Shown here: one piece after another, positions 32,126 through 42,090 of the stretch
Layout: every line of letters begins with the position of its first letter
How positions within the stretch are numbered: the first letter of the stretch is position 1
Source: DASQHL01 sp963843685
Lineage (GTDB): Bacteria; Chloroflexota; Dehalococcoidia; DSTF01; JACRBR01
NCBI GenBank assembly: GCA_963843685.1
Contig: CAWJLO010000020.1
Span: forward strand, 62,001-126,000
Reading direction: 5' to 3'
Length of the DNA stretch: 64,000 nt
Position numbers and translations under genes: made by a program
Notes under the pieces: generated by a model
Databases searched by the model: none
What the model saw: only the letters and a program-made list of their open reading frames with translations
What the model was told of the DNA's origin: nothing

Positions 32126-33042
32126 GCGTGCAACTCCTCGCCCGTCAGCTCCAGGAACACGCTCTCCAGCTCGATCTCCCAGGGCGACAGCTCCGACACA
32201 TAGACGCCCTGCTGCGCCAGCGCCATGTTCAGCTCGGCCGCCTTCGCGACGGGCGCCGCGGCGCGCAGGAAGCCGTCGACTCGCTCGACTCCCGTCACCC
32301 ACGGGATGCCGGCAAGCGCGGTCGCGAGTGCCTCGTTATCCGCGGCCCGCAGACGCAGGAACTCGCCGCGACCAAGGAGTTCCTGGACGGTGCCCTGCGC
32401 GACCGTCCTCCCCTTCTTCACAATCGCTACGCGATCGCTCACCGCTTGCACCTCGTGGAGCAGGTGGCTGCAAAGAAACACAGTCCGGCCTTGCCGCGCC
32501 AGCGACGGGATCAACTCGCGCACCTCGCGGGTGCCCGCAGGGTCAAGGCCGTTCGTCGGCTCGTCGAGGATGATCAGCTCCGGGTCGCGCAGCAGCGTGG
32601 AAGCGATGCCGAGCCGCTGCTTCATACCCAGTGAGTAGGTCTTGTACGGATCGCGGCCTCGCTCGCGCAGGCCGACCAGCTCCAGCATCTCGTCGATGCG
32701 GGCCGCCGGCACGTCACCGAGGGCGATGGCAAGCTCGCGGAGATTGTCGCGCCCGGAGAGGTACGGGTAGAAGGCGGGCGTCTCGATCACGGCGCCGACA
32801 CGTCGGAGCGCCGGCCATGGGTGCGTGGCCATGTCGTTGCCGAAGACATAGGCGTGGCCGCGCGTCGGCCGCACGAGGCCGAGCACCATGCCCACGGTGG
32901 TGCTCTTTCCGGAGCCGTTGGGACCGAGGAAGCTGAATACCTCGCCGTCGAAGACCTGGAGCTGCATGTCCGCGACGGCCGTGATCGAGCCGTACTGCTT
33001 CCACAGCCCTTCCGTGCGCAGGATTTCGCGGCCCTGGGACAC
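32122..33042 (-). CDS. ABC transporter ATP-binding protein (CcmA/drug-export type)
   Basis: The 306-residue ATPase has Walker A GPNGSGKST, Q-loop VIETPAFYPYLSGRDNL, signature YSLGMKQRLG, Walker B LIILDEPTNGLDPAG and H-loop LCSHLL. The C-terminal third (from about 220) is the domain seen in multidrug and antibiotic ABC exporters. The GTG start has GAGG six bases upstream. It is coupled to the following permease by a four-base overlap. The substrate is unknown. Confidence 0.92.
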   Translation of the reverse strand: MSQGREILRTEGLWKQYGSITAVADMQLQVFDGEVFSFLGPNGSGKSTTVGMVLGLVRPTRGHAYVFGNDMATHPWPALRRVGAVIETPAFYPYLSGRDNLRELAIALGDVPAARIDEMLELVGLRERGRDPYKTYSLGMKQRLGIASTLLRDPELIILDEPTNGLDPAGTREVRELIPSLARQGRTVFLCSHLLHEVQAVSDRVAIVKKGRTVAQGTVQELLGRGEFLRLRAADNEALATALAGIPWVTGVERVDGFLRAAAPVAKAAELNMALAQQGVYVSELSPWEIELESVFLELTGEELHA

Positions 33043-33126
33043 CCGTCACCTCTGTTGCGTTCATCTTAGCAACCGGCAATGGAAGGGCCGTGTGTCGGAA
33101 CCGCTACGATCGTTGACCGGCTCCGC

Positions 33127-33156
33127 TTGAGCCGGTGCGTGCCGATTCGTTAGGAT
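33127..33156 (+). promoter_or_regulatory. candidate promoter of tRNA-Asn
   Basis: TTGAGC (33127-33132), an 18-base spacer and TAGGAT (33151-33156) lie 30 bases before the tRNA. An eight-base inverted repeat ACCGGCTC/GAGCCGGT (33116-33136) overlaps the -35 and could be a terminator of unannotated upstream transcription or a regulator site. Confidence 0.4.
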
Positions 33157-33186
33157 GCGCGGGCCGGGGCGACCCCCGGTTGGCGG

Positions 33187-33261
33187 TCCCCGGTAGCTCA
33201 ATGGTAGAGCATGCGGCTGTTAACCGCAGGGTTGTAGGTTCGAGTCCTGCCCGGGGAGCCA
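33187..33261 (+). tRNA. tRNA-Asn (anticodon GTT)
   Basis: The acceptor stem TCCCCGG/CCGGGGA, the D arm AGCTCAATGGTAGAGC, the anticodon stem TGCGG/CCGCA with loop CTGTTAA, and the T arm GTAGGTTCGAGTCCTGC are all readable. The discriminator is G and CCA is encoded (33259-33261). Confidence 0.97.
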
Positions 33262-33375
33262 CTTCACCACTCGTCTCTCGGTACCCAGACGCCAACATGC
33301 CGCTCCTTCACGCCGTAGCCGACGGTCGCGTCGCCCTTCGATAGACCCTCATCTCCCTGCGGACGGTTGACCCGT

Positions 33376-33392
33376 CCGAACGGGACGTTCGG
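33376..33392 (+). promoter_or_regulatory. palindrome upstream of the liv operon
   Basis: CCGAAC-GGGAC-GTTCGG is a perfect 6-5-6 inverted repeat three bases after a TTGACC (33367-33372) that could be a -35 box. It lies about 70 bases before livH and is a plausible operator. No -10 box is clear at the expected distance. The rest of 33262-33462 shows nothing further. Confidence 0.4.
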
Positions 33393-33462
33393 CTCCTGAC
33401 CGGTATCCGTTGCACACCCACTATGGAGACCGGAGGGGTCGCGGTCTGTCGCGGCCGGGACA

Positions 33463-34347
33463 TTGGGCGAGTTCATTCAACAGGTGGCCACCGGCTTGTC
33501 GACGGGCAGCGTGTACGCGGTGCTCGCGCTCGCGATTGTGCTCATCTACCAATCGACGCGCGTCGTGAACTTCGCCCAGGGGGAGATGGCGACGTTCTCC
33601 ACGTTCATCGCCTGGTCGTGGCTCTCCCATGTGGACTTCTGGCCGGCCTTCGTGGCAACGCTGATCCTGTCGGCCGCCCTCGGCGCGGCGCTTGAGCGCT
33701 TCGTTCTGCGGCCCGTGGAGCGCGAGGCGACCCTCAACTCCGTGATCGTGACGCTGGGGCTGTTCACCATCTTCAACAGCCTGGCGCTCTGGCGCTGGGG
33801 CGGCGTCCCGAAGCCCTTCCCGTCGCCCGGCATCTTCTCCGGCGCTCCGCTTACGATCGGCACGATCACCATCAGCCGGCTGAATGTGGGGATCTTCTGC
33901 ACGTCGTTGCTCATCGCCGCGCTCCTCTTCGCCTTCCTGAATCACACCAAGACCGGCCTCGCGATGCGCGCATCTGCCGAGAACCCCGCCGCGGCGCGCA
34001 TGGTCGGCATCCGCGTCGGCAATATGCTGAGCATCGGTTGGGCGCTCTCGGCGGCGGTTGGCGCTGTCGCCGGCATTCTTCTTGCGCCTATCCTGGCGCT
34101 CCAGCCGAGCATGATGTTCGGCGTGATCATCTTCGCCTTCGCCGCGGCGGTGCTTGGCGGGCTGAACAGCCTGCCCGGCGCCATCGTCGGCGGACTCGTC
34201 CTGGGCGTCACACAGAACCTCGCCGGGACGTATGTCAGCCCCCACACCGGCAGCATCGATATCACGGTGGCGTTCCTCGTCATCGTCCTTGTGCTCGTCG
34301 TACGGCCAACCGGTCTGCTGGGGCACGAAGTGAAGCGGAGGGTGTGA
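33463..34347 (+). CDS. livH: branched-chain amino-acid ABC transporter permease (LivH type)
   Basis: The 294-residue permease has about eight helices and the LivH motifs: GLSTGSVYAVLALAIVLIYQSTRVVNFAQGE at the N-terminus, GLAMRASAENPAAARMVGI in the cytoplasmic coupling loop, and LGGLNSLPGAIVGGLVLGV. The start is TTG 33463 without a strong ribosome-binding site, so it is uncertain by a few codons. The stop overlaps livM (TGATG). It forms the channel with LivM; the substrate class may be amino acids, amides or urea. Confidence 0.93.
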   Translation: MGEFIQQVATGLSTGSVYAVLALAIVLIYQSTRVVNFAQGEMATFSTFIAWSWLSHVDFWPAFVATLILSAALGAALERFVLRPVEREATLNSVIVTLGLFTIFNSLALWRWGGVPKPFPSPGIFSGAPLTIGTITISRLNVGIFCTSLLIAALLFAFLNHTKTGLAMRASAENPAAARMVGIRVGNMLSIGWALSAAVGAVAGILLAPILALQPSMMFGVIIFAFAAAVLGGLNSLPGAIVGGLVLGVTQNLAGTYVSPHTGSIDITVAFLVIVLVLVVRPTGLLGHEVKRRV

Positions 34348-35468
34348 TGACCGACATCATCACCCCGCGGCGAGTTGGAGGACTCGCGCTGATCGCGCTG
34401 GTCGTCGTGTTTCCCTACCTGTACCGCGTCCCGCCCTTCGATCAGGTGCTGGACCCGTTTCGTACCTTCCAGGCGACGCGCCTGATGATCTGGCTCGTGA
34501 TCCTCCTGGGGCTGAATCTGCTCACCGGATACAGCGGCCAGATCTCGCTGGGACACGGAGCACTCGTCGCGATCGGCGGCTACACGGCCGCAGTCCTGAT
34601 GCACGACTACGGCGTGCCGGTACTCCTGGCTGTGCTCGCGGCGGGGATCTTCACCGGCGCCATTGGCTTTCTCATCGGCCTGCCGGCGCTGCGGCTCACG
34701 GGCCCGTACCTGGCTATCTCAACGCTCGCAATGATGCTGGCGCTGCCCCAGATCCTCAAGCTCAACGGCGTCCGCGAGCTCACCGGCGGCGTGTCCGGGA
34801 TCCTGCTCGACTCACCGCGCTCACCCGCCGCCCTGGCGGGATTCATGACCGACCGCGAGTGGCTGTACTTCGCGTGCGCCGTGCCCGCCGTGCTGATGAC
34901 GGTCATGGCGTGGAACATCGTCCAGAGCCACTTCGGGCGTGCCTTCATCGCGCTGCGAGACACGGAGATCGGCGCCCAGCAGATGGGGATCAACACGTCT
35001 CTGTACAAGATGGTCGCCTTCTCGCTCAGCGCGTTTTACGCCGGTATCGGCGGCGGTCTGTTCGTCTTCACCGAGGCGTTCATGAGCCCAGACAGCTTCG
35101 ACGTGAACCTCTCCATCACGATGCTGATCGTCATCGTGCTCGGTGGCCTTACGTCGATCACGGGCACCATCGTCGCGGCCTTCGTCATGACGTTCCGAAA
35201 CGACCTTGTCGACGTGATGGCGTCGTCCGGCATCCTCAAGCTGCCGGGAGCCGTCGTCCCCGGCAAGGAGCAGAGCACCGACACGCTGCGCGGCGCCCTG
35301 TACGGCACCTTGCTCATCGTAACGGTCGTGTTCATGCCACAGGGAGTCGCGGGCTTCGCGCACGACCTCTGGGAGCGGCGACCGCTGACCCGCCGATGGA
35401 AGGCGATGGCCTTGCGGGCCGTCCGGACGGTACCCGTGGACGACACCGCGAAGGAACGAAAGATGTGA
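34347..35468 (+). CDS. livM: branched-chain amino-acid ABC transporter permease (LivM type)
   Basis: The 373-residue permease has about ten helices. LivM hallmarks are LNLLTGYSGQISLGHGALVAIGGYTAA near residue 55, LTGPYLAISTLAMMLALPQI, the coupling loop FIALRDTEIGAQQMGIN, and LGGLTSITGTIVAAFV. A 50-residue insertion rich in charged residues (FRNDLVDVMASSG...KEQSTDTLRG) lies before the last helix. The ATG overlaps the livH stop by one base. The first binding-protein gene follows after four bases. Confidence 0.93.
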   Translation: MTDIITPRRVGGLALIALVVVFPYLYRVPPFDQVLDPFRTFQATRLMIWLVILLGLNLLTGYSGQISLGHGALVAIGGYTAAVLMHDYGVPVLLAVLAAGIFTGAIGFLIGLPALRLTGPYLAISTLAMMLALPQILKLNGVRELTGGVSGILLDSPRSPAALAGFMTDREWLYFACAVPAVLMTVMAWNIVQSHFGRAFIALRDTEIGAQQMGINTSLYKMVAFSLSAFYAGIGGGLFVFTEAFMSPDSFDVNLSITMLIVIVLGGLTSITGTIVAAFVMTFRNDLVDVMASSGILKLPGAVVPGKEQSTDTLRGALYGTLLIVTVVFMPQGVAGFAHDLWERRPLTRRWKAMALRAVRTVPVDDTAKERKM

Positions 35469-35472
35469 TCCC

Positions 35473-36723
35473 ATGTCTCGATTGATCCGCTCATCTCTAC
35501 GGCTGGCGCTGGCAGCGGCGGCGCTGGGCATGATCGCGACCGTCATCAGCTCCTGCACCGGCAACAAGGATTCGACGACGGCTGTGCCGGGCGTGACCGA
35601 CACGGAGATCCTCCTCGGCACGCACTTTCCGCTCAGCCAGAGCCTGGCCGCGGCGTACGCACCGATCGCCACCGCAGGCATGCAGGGCTACTTCGACTAC
35701 ATCAACGATCAGGGGGGCGTCAACGGCCGCAAGATCAAGCTCCTGATCGAGGACGATCACTACACGCCGTCCGACACGGCGCAGGTCGTACGGCAGCTCG
35801 TGGAGCACGACCACGTCTTCGCCATCGTCGGCGGTCTGGGCACCGCAACGCACAGCGCGGTGAGCGCCTATCTTGAACAGCAGGGCGTCCCGGACATGTT
35901 CATCCTCTCCGGCGCGGCGAAATTCACCGATCCGGTTGTCAAGAGCCGCTTCGGGGGCAACCCGGACTACGTCACGGAGGGGAAGATCCTCGGCGGCTAC
36001 GTGGCCCAGGAACACCCGAATGCGAAGCTGGGGTTGATCCTCCAGAACGACGACTTCGGCGAAGACGGGAAGCGCGGCATTGAGGAGGGCATCGCCGGCA
36101 GCGGCGTGACCATCGCCGCGACGGAGATGTACGAGTCGACGGAGACGGACATGACGTCGCACGTGCAGCGCCTGAAGAACGCCGGAGCGGATCTCCTCCT
36201 GGTGTATGCGCTGCCGCCCCAGGGTGCGAGCGTCGTCAAAGTCGCGCGCGAGGTGCTGAACTGGGACGTACCCATCGTCGTCACCGGCGTCGACGCCACC
36301 GACATCTTCATCAGTCTGGCCGGCGCGCAGAACGCCGAAGGCGTCGTGAGCGTCGTGTTCGGCAAGCAGATATACCAGACCGACGACCCGGGCATCGCCA
36401 AGCACATCGAGATCGTCAACAAGTACGGTGGCGGCGTGCCGCCGAGCAACCTGACAGTGAGCGGCCAGGCCATCGCGGAGTTCATGGTCGAAGCACTGAA
36501 GAGAGCGGGGCCCAACCTGACGCGAGAGTCACTGCTCGATGCCGCTGAGTCGATCAAAGACTTCACGTGCTCGGTCTGCCTCGTCCCCGCCAGCCTGAGT
36601 CCGACTGACCATCGCCCGTTCGAAGTCGAGGAGTTCGTGCGGGCCGTCGACGGGAAGTGGGTCACGTTTGGTTCGCCTGTCGGCTTCGAATCGACGCCGT
36701 CGAGCACGGGAGGCACGCCATGA
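35473..36723 (+). CDS. ABC substrate-binding lipoprotein (LivJ-like), copy 1
   Basis: The 416-residue type-I periplasmic-binding protein has a lipoprotein signal (VISSC, Cys28). The family blocks are TEILLGTHFPLSQS, YFDYINDQGGVNGRKIKLLIEDDHYTPSDT, VFAIVGGLGTATHSAV and GLILQNDDFGEDG, with a conserved SVCLVPASLSPTDHRPFEVEEF near the C-terminus. It delivers substrate to LivHM at the outer face of the membrane. Its stop overlaps the start of a very similar second binding protein (ATGA). Confidence 0.92.
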   Translation: MSRLIRSSLRLALAAAALGMIATVISSCTGNKDSTTAVPGVTDTEILLGTHFPLSQSLAAAYAPIATAGMQGYFDYINDQGGVNGRKIKLLIEDDHYTPSDTAQVVRQLVEHDHVFAIVGGLGTATHSAVSAYLEQQGVPDMFILSGAAKFTDPVVKSRFGGNPDYVTEGKILGGYVAQEHPNAKLGLILQNDDFGEDGKRGIEEGIAGSGVTIAATEMYESTETDMTSHVQRLKNAGADLLLVYALPPQGASVVKVAREVLNWDVPIVVTGVDATDIFISLAGAQNAEGVVSVVFGKQIYQTDDPGIAKHIEIVNKYGGGVPPSNLTVSGQAIAEFMVEALKRAGPNLTRESLLDAAESIKDFTCSVCLVPASLSPTDHRPFEVEEFVRAVDGKWVTFGSPVGFESTPSSTGGTP

Positions 36724-37958
36724 ACAAGCACAGAGCATTAGCGTACGTCCGTGGCATCGCCATCGCCGCTGGGCTCCTTGCGCTGGCGACGCTTCCCGCG
36801 TGCGGCAAGGACAACGGCACGAGCCCTTCGTCTGAAAGCGTGCCGGGAGTGACGGACACGGAGGTCGTCTTCGGCACGCACCTGCCGCTCAGCCAGAGCC
36901 CCGCCTCCGCGTACGGGCCGATTGCCGACGGCATACGCGCCTACTTCGACTACATCAACGACACGGAGGGCGGGGTCTACGGCCGCCAGCTCAAGCTCAT
37001 CGTCGGCGACGACCACTACACACCGTCCGACACGGTCGAGGTCGTCCGGAAGCTCGTCGAGCAGGACAAGGTATTCGCGATCGTCGCCGGGCTGGGCGAG
37101 GAGACGCACAGCGCCGTGTGGAAGTACCTGGAGGAGCGCGGCGTGCCGGACCTCTTCATCTCCTCCGGGCTCGCGAAGTGGACCGACCCCGTCGTGAAGA
37201 CGCGCTTCGGGGGTAACCCGGTTTACCTGCAGGAGGGCCAGATGCTCGGCCAGTACGTCGCTGAGCACTATCCGGGCAAGAAGCTCGGCCTGCTACTCCA
37301 GAACAACGAGTTCGGCGAGGACGGCGAGAAGGGCGTGCGGGCGGGCATCGCCGGGAGCGACGTGCAGGTCGTGGACGTCGAGAAGTACGAATCGGTGCAG
37401 TGGGACGTTACGGCCCAGACGCAGCGGCTCAAGAACGCGGGGGCCGAAGTGATCATCGCGTACGCCATCCCGCCGCCAGCCGCGAGCTTGGTGAAGACCG
37501 CCCGCGAAGTGCTGAACTGGGACGTGCCGATCGTCGTCACGGGCGTTGATGCCACCGAGCTGTTCATCAGCCTCGCCGGCGCCGAAAACTCGGAGGGGAT
37601 CGTCAGCGTCGTCTTCGGGCACACCGCCCACGAGACGGACGTGCCGGGCGTGCGCCAGTATCTGGCCAACATGGCCAAGTACGCACCGAACGCCGAGATC
37701 AGCAACATCACGCTGTACGGCTACATCATGGGCGAGCTGACGGTCGAAGGGCTCAAACGCGCGGGACACGACCTCACGCGCGACTCGCTGGTCACGGCGC
37801 TCGAGGGCATTCGCGGCTATCAGTGCTCGGTATGCCTGGCGCCGGTGAGCTTCAGCCCTACCGACCACCGTCCGTTTGAGATCGAGGTGTTCACGAAGGT
37901 CGTGAACGGACAGTGGGAGACCTTCGGCGAGCCTGTCGACTTCGAGACGACGAAGTAA
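36720..37958 (+). CDS. ABC substrate-binding lipoprotein (LivJ-like), copy 2
   Basis: The 412-residue paralogue of the preceding gene shares nearly every block (TEVVFGTHLPLSQSPASAYGPI, DDHYTPSDTVEVVRKLVEQDKVFAIVAGLG, SVCLAPVSFSPTDHRPFEIEVF). Its signal peptide differs (LATLPAC). The two differ most where ligand would bind, for example LSGAAKFTD versus SSGLAKWTD, and around residues 300-330. Tandem duplication with ligand divergence is the simplest explanation. ATG 36720 overlaps the upstream stop. Confidence 0.92.
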   Translation: MNKHRALAYVRGIAIAAGLLALATLPACGKDNGTSPSSESVPGVTDTEVVFGTHLPLSQSPASAYGPIADGIRAYFDYINDTEGGVYGRQLKLIVGDDHYTPSDTVEVVRKLVEQDKVFAIVAGLGEETHSAVWKYLEERGVPDLFISSGLAKWTDPVVKTRFGGNPVYLQEGQMLGQYVAEHYPGKKLGLLLQNNEFGEDGEKGVRAGIAGSDVQVVDVEKYESVQWDVTAQTQRLKNAGAEVIIAYAIPPPAASLVKTAREVLNWDVPIVVTGVDATELFISLAGAENSEGIVSVVFGHTAHETDVPGVRQYLANMAKYAPNAEISNITLYGYIMGELTVEGLKRAGHDLTRDSLVTALEGIRGYQCSVCLAPVSFSPTDHRPFEIEVFTKVVNGQWETFGEPVDFETTK

Positions 37959-37987
37959 CGTCGTCGCGGCGAGATGGCGCGGCGGGT

Positions 37988-38690
<703 letters not shown>

Positions 38691-38698
<8 letters not shown>

Positions 38699-39458
38699 CG
38701 GGCTCTCCCAGATACGCCTCGATCACAGCGGGGTCCTTGCTGACTTCGTCCGGTGTCCCTTCCGCAATCTTTCGGCCGAAATCCAGTACGCAAACACGGT
38801 CGGACACGCCCATCACGAGATCCATGTGGTGCTCGACCATCAGAATCGTGACGCCCAGATCATCGCGCACGGAACGCACGAGCCTCATCACGTCGTCGAT
38901 CTCCGATCCGGACAGCCCGTTCGCGGGCTCGTCCAGCAACAGCAGCTTCGGCCGCGAGACGAGCGCTCGCGCCAGTTCGACGCGCTTCTTGACGCCGAAG
39001 GGGAGTCCTGCAGCACGGATCTCGCGATATGGCTCCAGTCGCGCGAACTCGATCATGGCGTTCGCCCGCAACTGTGCGTCTCGCTCCTCGCGGACCGCCC
39101 GTGGCAGCCGGAACGCGTTCTCGATGATGCTACTGCGCATCTGGGCGTGCGCCCCGACGAGCACGTTCTCGAGCACCGTCATCGAGCCGAACAGCTCGAT
39201 GTTCTGGAACGTGCGCGCCACGCCCGCGCCGATCACCTCGTGTGCTCGCATCGCCAGCACGTTGCGACCGTCAAACTCGATAGCACCGCGGTCCGGGTCG
39301 TACACCCGCGTGATGCAGTTGAAGACTGTCGTCTTCCCGGCGCCGTTGGGGCCGATCAGGCTCAGGATCGCGCCCTGTTCCTGCTCGAACGACACGCCGT
39401 CCAGCGCATCGATACCGCCGAACCGAATCCCGAGGCCACGTATTGAAAGAAGGCTCAT
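38691..39458 (-). CDS. livG: branched-chain amino-acid ABC transporter ATP-binding protein (LivG)
   Basis: The 255-residue ATPase has Walker A GPNGAGKTT, the LivG-type ARTFQNIELFGSMTVLENVLVGAH, signature-region GVKKRVELARAL, Walker B LLLLDEPANGLSGSE and H-loop MVEHHMDLVM. The signature motif reads LPFGVKKRVE rather than LSGGQ, as in many LivG proteins. It is the first gene of the livGF pair on the minus strand. The second helix region has the usual insertion (IIENAFRLPRAVREERDAQLR). Confidence 0.94.
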
Positions 39459-39591
39459 GTCTCCATCTCGCGCGGGTGGCTTTCCACGGCTGCCTGAATC
39501 TTAGCCGTGGCCACAGCCGGCCCGGAGAGCCGATCGGCCGCGCGCCAACTCCCGAACGTCACAACGTGAGATCGGCCATCGGATACCATGT

Positions 39592-39623
39592 TAATAGAAC
39601 GACGCGCGCTAATAGAACGACGC
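39592..39623 (+). repeat. 14-bp direct repeat TAATAGAACGACGC before the lipase-like gene
   Basis: Two exact copies (39592-39605 and 39610-39623) with an 18-base period lie between livG and the hydrolase gene. They may be regulator half-sites or duplicated -10 regions (TAATAGAAC). Confidence 0.7.
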
Positions 39624-39637
39624 TTGGCGAGGGATCA

Positions 39638-40393
39638 TTGACCATCGCAGTAGAACCACATCCGCAGCCCAAGCTTCACCCGAAGGCAGGCCTGCACATC
39701 GCCTCCGAACTGCTCGCCGTGCGAGATTGGCTGTCCTTGTACCTGTCGCGCCCTTACTACGGTCGGGGGATTCCGCATGGCAAAGGCGCGGCCGTGATTC
39801 TCGTACCCGGGTTCCTGACCTCGGACCGTTACCTGCTCATCATGCACCGCTGGTTGCGGCGCATCGGATACCGGCCGTACCAGTCGGGCATCGGGCGCAA
39901 CATCCGATGCCCGGAACTCCTTGTCGAGCGGCTTCTGCTTACGGTGGACCAGGCGTACTTGGAGACGGGCATGAAAGTGCGCATCGTCGGTCACAGCCTG
40001 GGGGGCGCGCTGGCACGGGCCGCCGCTGCACGAGCGCCGGAGAAGGTAGAGCAGGTGATCACGCTCGGCTCTCCACAGGCATATGCCGCCGTGCATCCGC
40101 TGATCTTCACCATTTCGAAGTTAGTCGGCGAAGGAGAGCGCCGGCGGCCTGCCAGACGGCCGGAGTGCTACACCGACTCGTGCGCGTGCGAGTTCGCCCG
40201 CTCCGCCGGTGACCAGCTGCCGCCGTCGATTCGCGGCGCCTCGATTTACACGAAGAGCGATGGCGTGGTCGACTGGCGATGCTGCCTGGACCACACGGGC
40301 CACGCGAACGTCGAAGTCCACGGGACACACCTCGGGCTGACCTTTAACCGACACGTGTACCGCGAACTCGCGAACCTGCTCGCGGCTGCCTAG
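39638..40393 (+). CDS. alpha/beta hydrolase, lipase-like
   Basis: The protein has about 251 residues with the oxyanion region VILVPGFLTSDRYL and a nucleophile elbow GHSLGG (Ser near residue 112). An Asp in KSDGVVDWRCC and His residues (GTHLGLTFNRHVY) complete the triad, the layout of PGAP1/lipase-class-2-like enzymes. Five Cys may stabilise it. The start is uncertain: TTG 39638 has GAGGG four bases upstream, and the frame is open to 39443 but without conservation. It precedes the WS/DGAT gene, so it may hydrolyse or remodel neutral lipid. Confidence 0.75.
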   Translation: MTIAVEPHPQPKLHPKAGLHIASELLAVRDWLSLYLSRPYYGRGIPHGKGAAVILVPGFLTSDRYLLIMHRWLRRIGYRPYQSGIGRNIRCPELLVERLLLTVDQAYLETGMKVRIVGHSLGGALARAAAARAPEKVEQVITLGSPQAYAAVHPLIFTISKLVGEGERRRPARRPECYTDSCACEFARSAGDQLPPSIRGASIYTKSDGVVDWRCCLDHTGHANVEVHGTHLGLTFNRHVYRELANLLAAA

Positions 40394-40551
40394 CCGACTC
40401 AGCCCTGCACCGCCCCAAACGTGAAGCCCCGTCGGCCAGTTGGCACGCCATTGGGAGCCGATCGACACCTGACCGGGCGGCCACACCCACCCTACCATCG
40501 TAAGTAGAAGCCAAGTTTCGGACCCACCGGAGGGCCACGGGGGGTGTTCCA

Positions 40552-42063
40552 ATGAAGCCGACGCAGACTCAACGCCTCACATTCCAAGACGCCGCATTCG
40601 CCAACCTCGAGCGAGATGCCTTCCCGATGAACGTCGGTTCGGTCGGCATCTACAACGATGCCATCCCGTTCGGGCGTTTCCTCGCCCACGTCGATCGTCG
40701 GATCCAGTTGATCCCGCGCTACCGCCAGAGACTCATGAAAGTGCCGCTGGGGTTGCATTTCGCGGAATGGGTGGACGACCCTGACTTCGACGTGCGCCAC
40801 CACGTCAGCGCCGCCACGCTGCCGGCGCCCGGCACCGACGAGCAGCTTGCCGCGATGGCCAGCGAATTCTTCGCGACGCCGCTGCGGCGTGACCAGCCGC
40901 TCTGGGAGATGCGGCTGGTCGAAGGGCTGAGCGACGGACGGACGGCGCATCTCGCCAAGGTGCACCACTGCATGGTCGACGGCGTTGCCGGCGTCGCGCT
41001 TCTGGCGGCGCTCCTCGACACGACGCCGGAGACACGATACGTGCGCGAACGCGCGCGCGAGACGTCGCCCCTCCCCGGGCCGTTGACGCTGCTCACCAAT
41101 GCTGTATTCGATCGCGCCATCGACCGGATCCGGTTGAACGAGCAGATCGCGCTCAACTTCCTTCACTGGCAGGCCCCTGCCGAAGGCGCCAGGTCCATCG
41201 CACGCGCACTGGCGGCGGCGGGACCGTATTTCGCCGCCCGCGCGCCGAAGACGCCGTGGAACATGCCCCTGCACTCGCCGAGCCGCGTGGCGTGGGCCGT
41301 CATCCCGTTCGAAGACGCACACGCGGCTGCCCGGGCGCTCGGCGGTACCGTGAACGATCTCGCGCTCACAGTGATCTCCGAGGGCCTGCGACGCTACCTG
41401 GAGCAAGAAGGGGTCGAGACGAAGGATCTCGTGCTGCGCGCGGGGCTCCCCGTGAGCGTCCGCGGTGAGGGCGACGCGCTCGGCAACCGCGTCTCGTTCA
41501 TGCTGGCCGGGCTGCCGGTGAGCGTGCGCGACCCGCGCGAGCGTTTCGCCCGCATCAGCGGCGAGGTTTCGGAGCTCAAGCAGAAGCGTCAGGCCAACGG
41601 CATCGAGCAGCTTATGGAGCGCCTCGGCGATCTTCCACCTGTGGTGCACGCGGTGAGCGGGCGCATCCTCACCATGCCGAACCCGCTCACCAACCTGATC
41701 TGCACGAACGTCCCGGGGCCACTGCAGCCGCTGTACCTCCAGGGGCACCGCATGATGCGCCACTACCCGTGGGTGCCGATCGGCTGGCGCATGGGCCTGT
41801 CCGTGGCGATCATGAGCTACGACACGGGGTTGTATTTCAGCGTCACGGCGGACCGCGAGACACCGGGCGACCTCACCGCCATTGCCGATGGCATCTGCGA
41901 AGCGTTCGAGGAGATCCGCCAAACCGTGTTGCCGATGCCTGCGCCCCGACCCGAGGCGGAGACACCGGAAGCGCCGGTCGTGGAGGCGAGGCCCGCGCCA
42001 GGCGTCGAGTCCGCCGCATCGCTGACACCGGTCGGCGCCGCCAGCGCGCACCCGCACGCGTAG
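40552..42063 (+). CDS. wax ester synthase/diacylglycerol acyltransferase (WS/DGAT)
   Basis: The 503-residue acyltransferase carries the active-site motif HHCMVDG (about residue 138; HHxxxDG), preceded by PLWEMRLVEGL and later NVPGPLQPLYLQGHRM (the conserved N-x-PGP block). It condenses acyl-CoA with diacylglycerol or fatty alcohol to form storage triacylglycerol or wax. The C-terminal 35 residues are Pro/Glu/Ala-rich. A purine-rich GGGGGG lies about nine bases before ATG. Together with the upstream hydrolase and the thiolase at 51.2 kb it suggests neutral-lipid metabolism. Confidence 0.93.
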   Translation: MKPTQTQRLTFQDAAFANLERDAFPMNVGSVGIYNDAIPFGRFLAHVDRRIQLIPRYRQRLMKVPLGLHFAEWVDDPDFDVRHHVSAATLPAPGTDEQLAAMASEFFATPLRRDQPLWEMRLVEGLSDGRTAHLAKVHHCMVDGVAGVALLAALLDTTPETRYVRERARETSPLPGPLTLLTNAVFDRAIDRIRLNEQIALNFLHWQAPAEGARSIARALAAAGPYFAARAPKTPWNMPLHSPSRVAWAVIPFEDAHAAARALGGTVNDLALTVISEGLRRYLEQEGVETKDLVLRAGLPVSVRGEGDALGNRVSFMLAGLPVSVRDPRERFARISGEVSELKQKRQANGIEQLMERLGDLPPVVHAVSGRILTMPNPLTNLICTNVPGPLQPLYLQGHRMMRHYPWVPIGWRMGLSVAIMSYDTGLYFSVTADRETPGDLTAIADGICEAFEEIRQTVLPMPAPRPEAETPEAPVVEARPAPGVESAASLTPVGAASAHPHA

Positions 42064-42090
42064 CGGCTGGCCCGGACGACGCGGCCAGAC

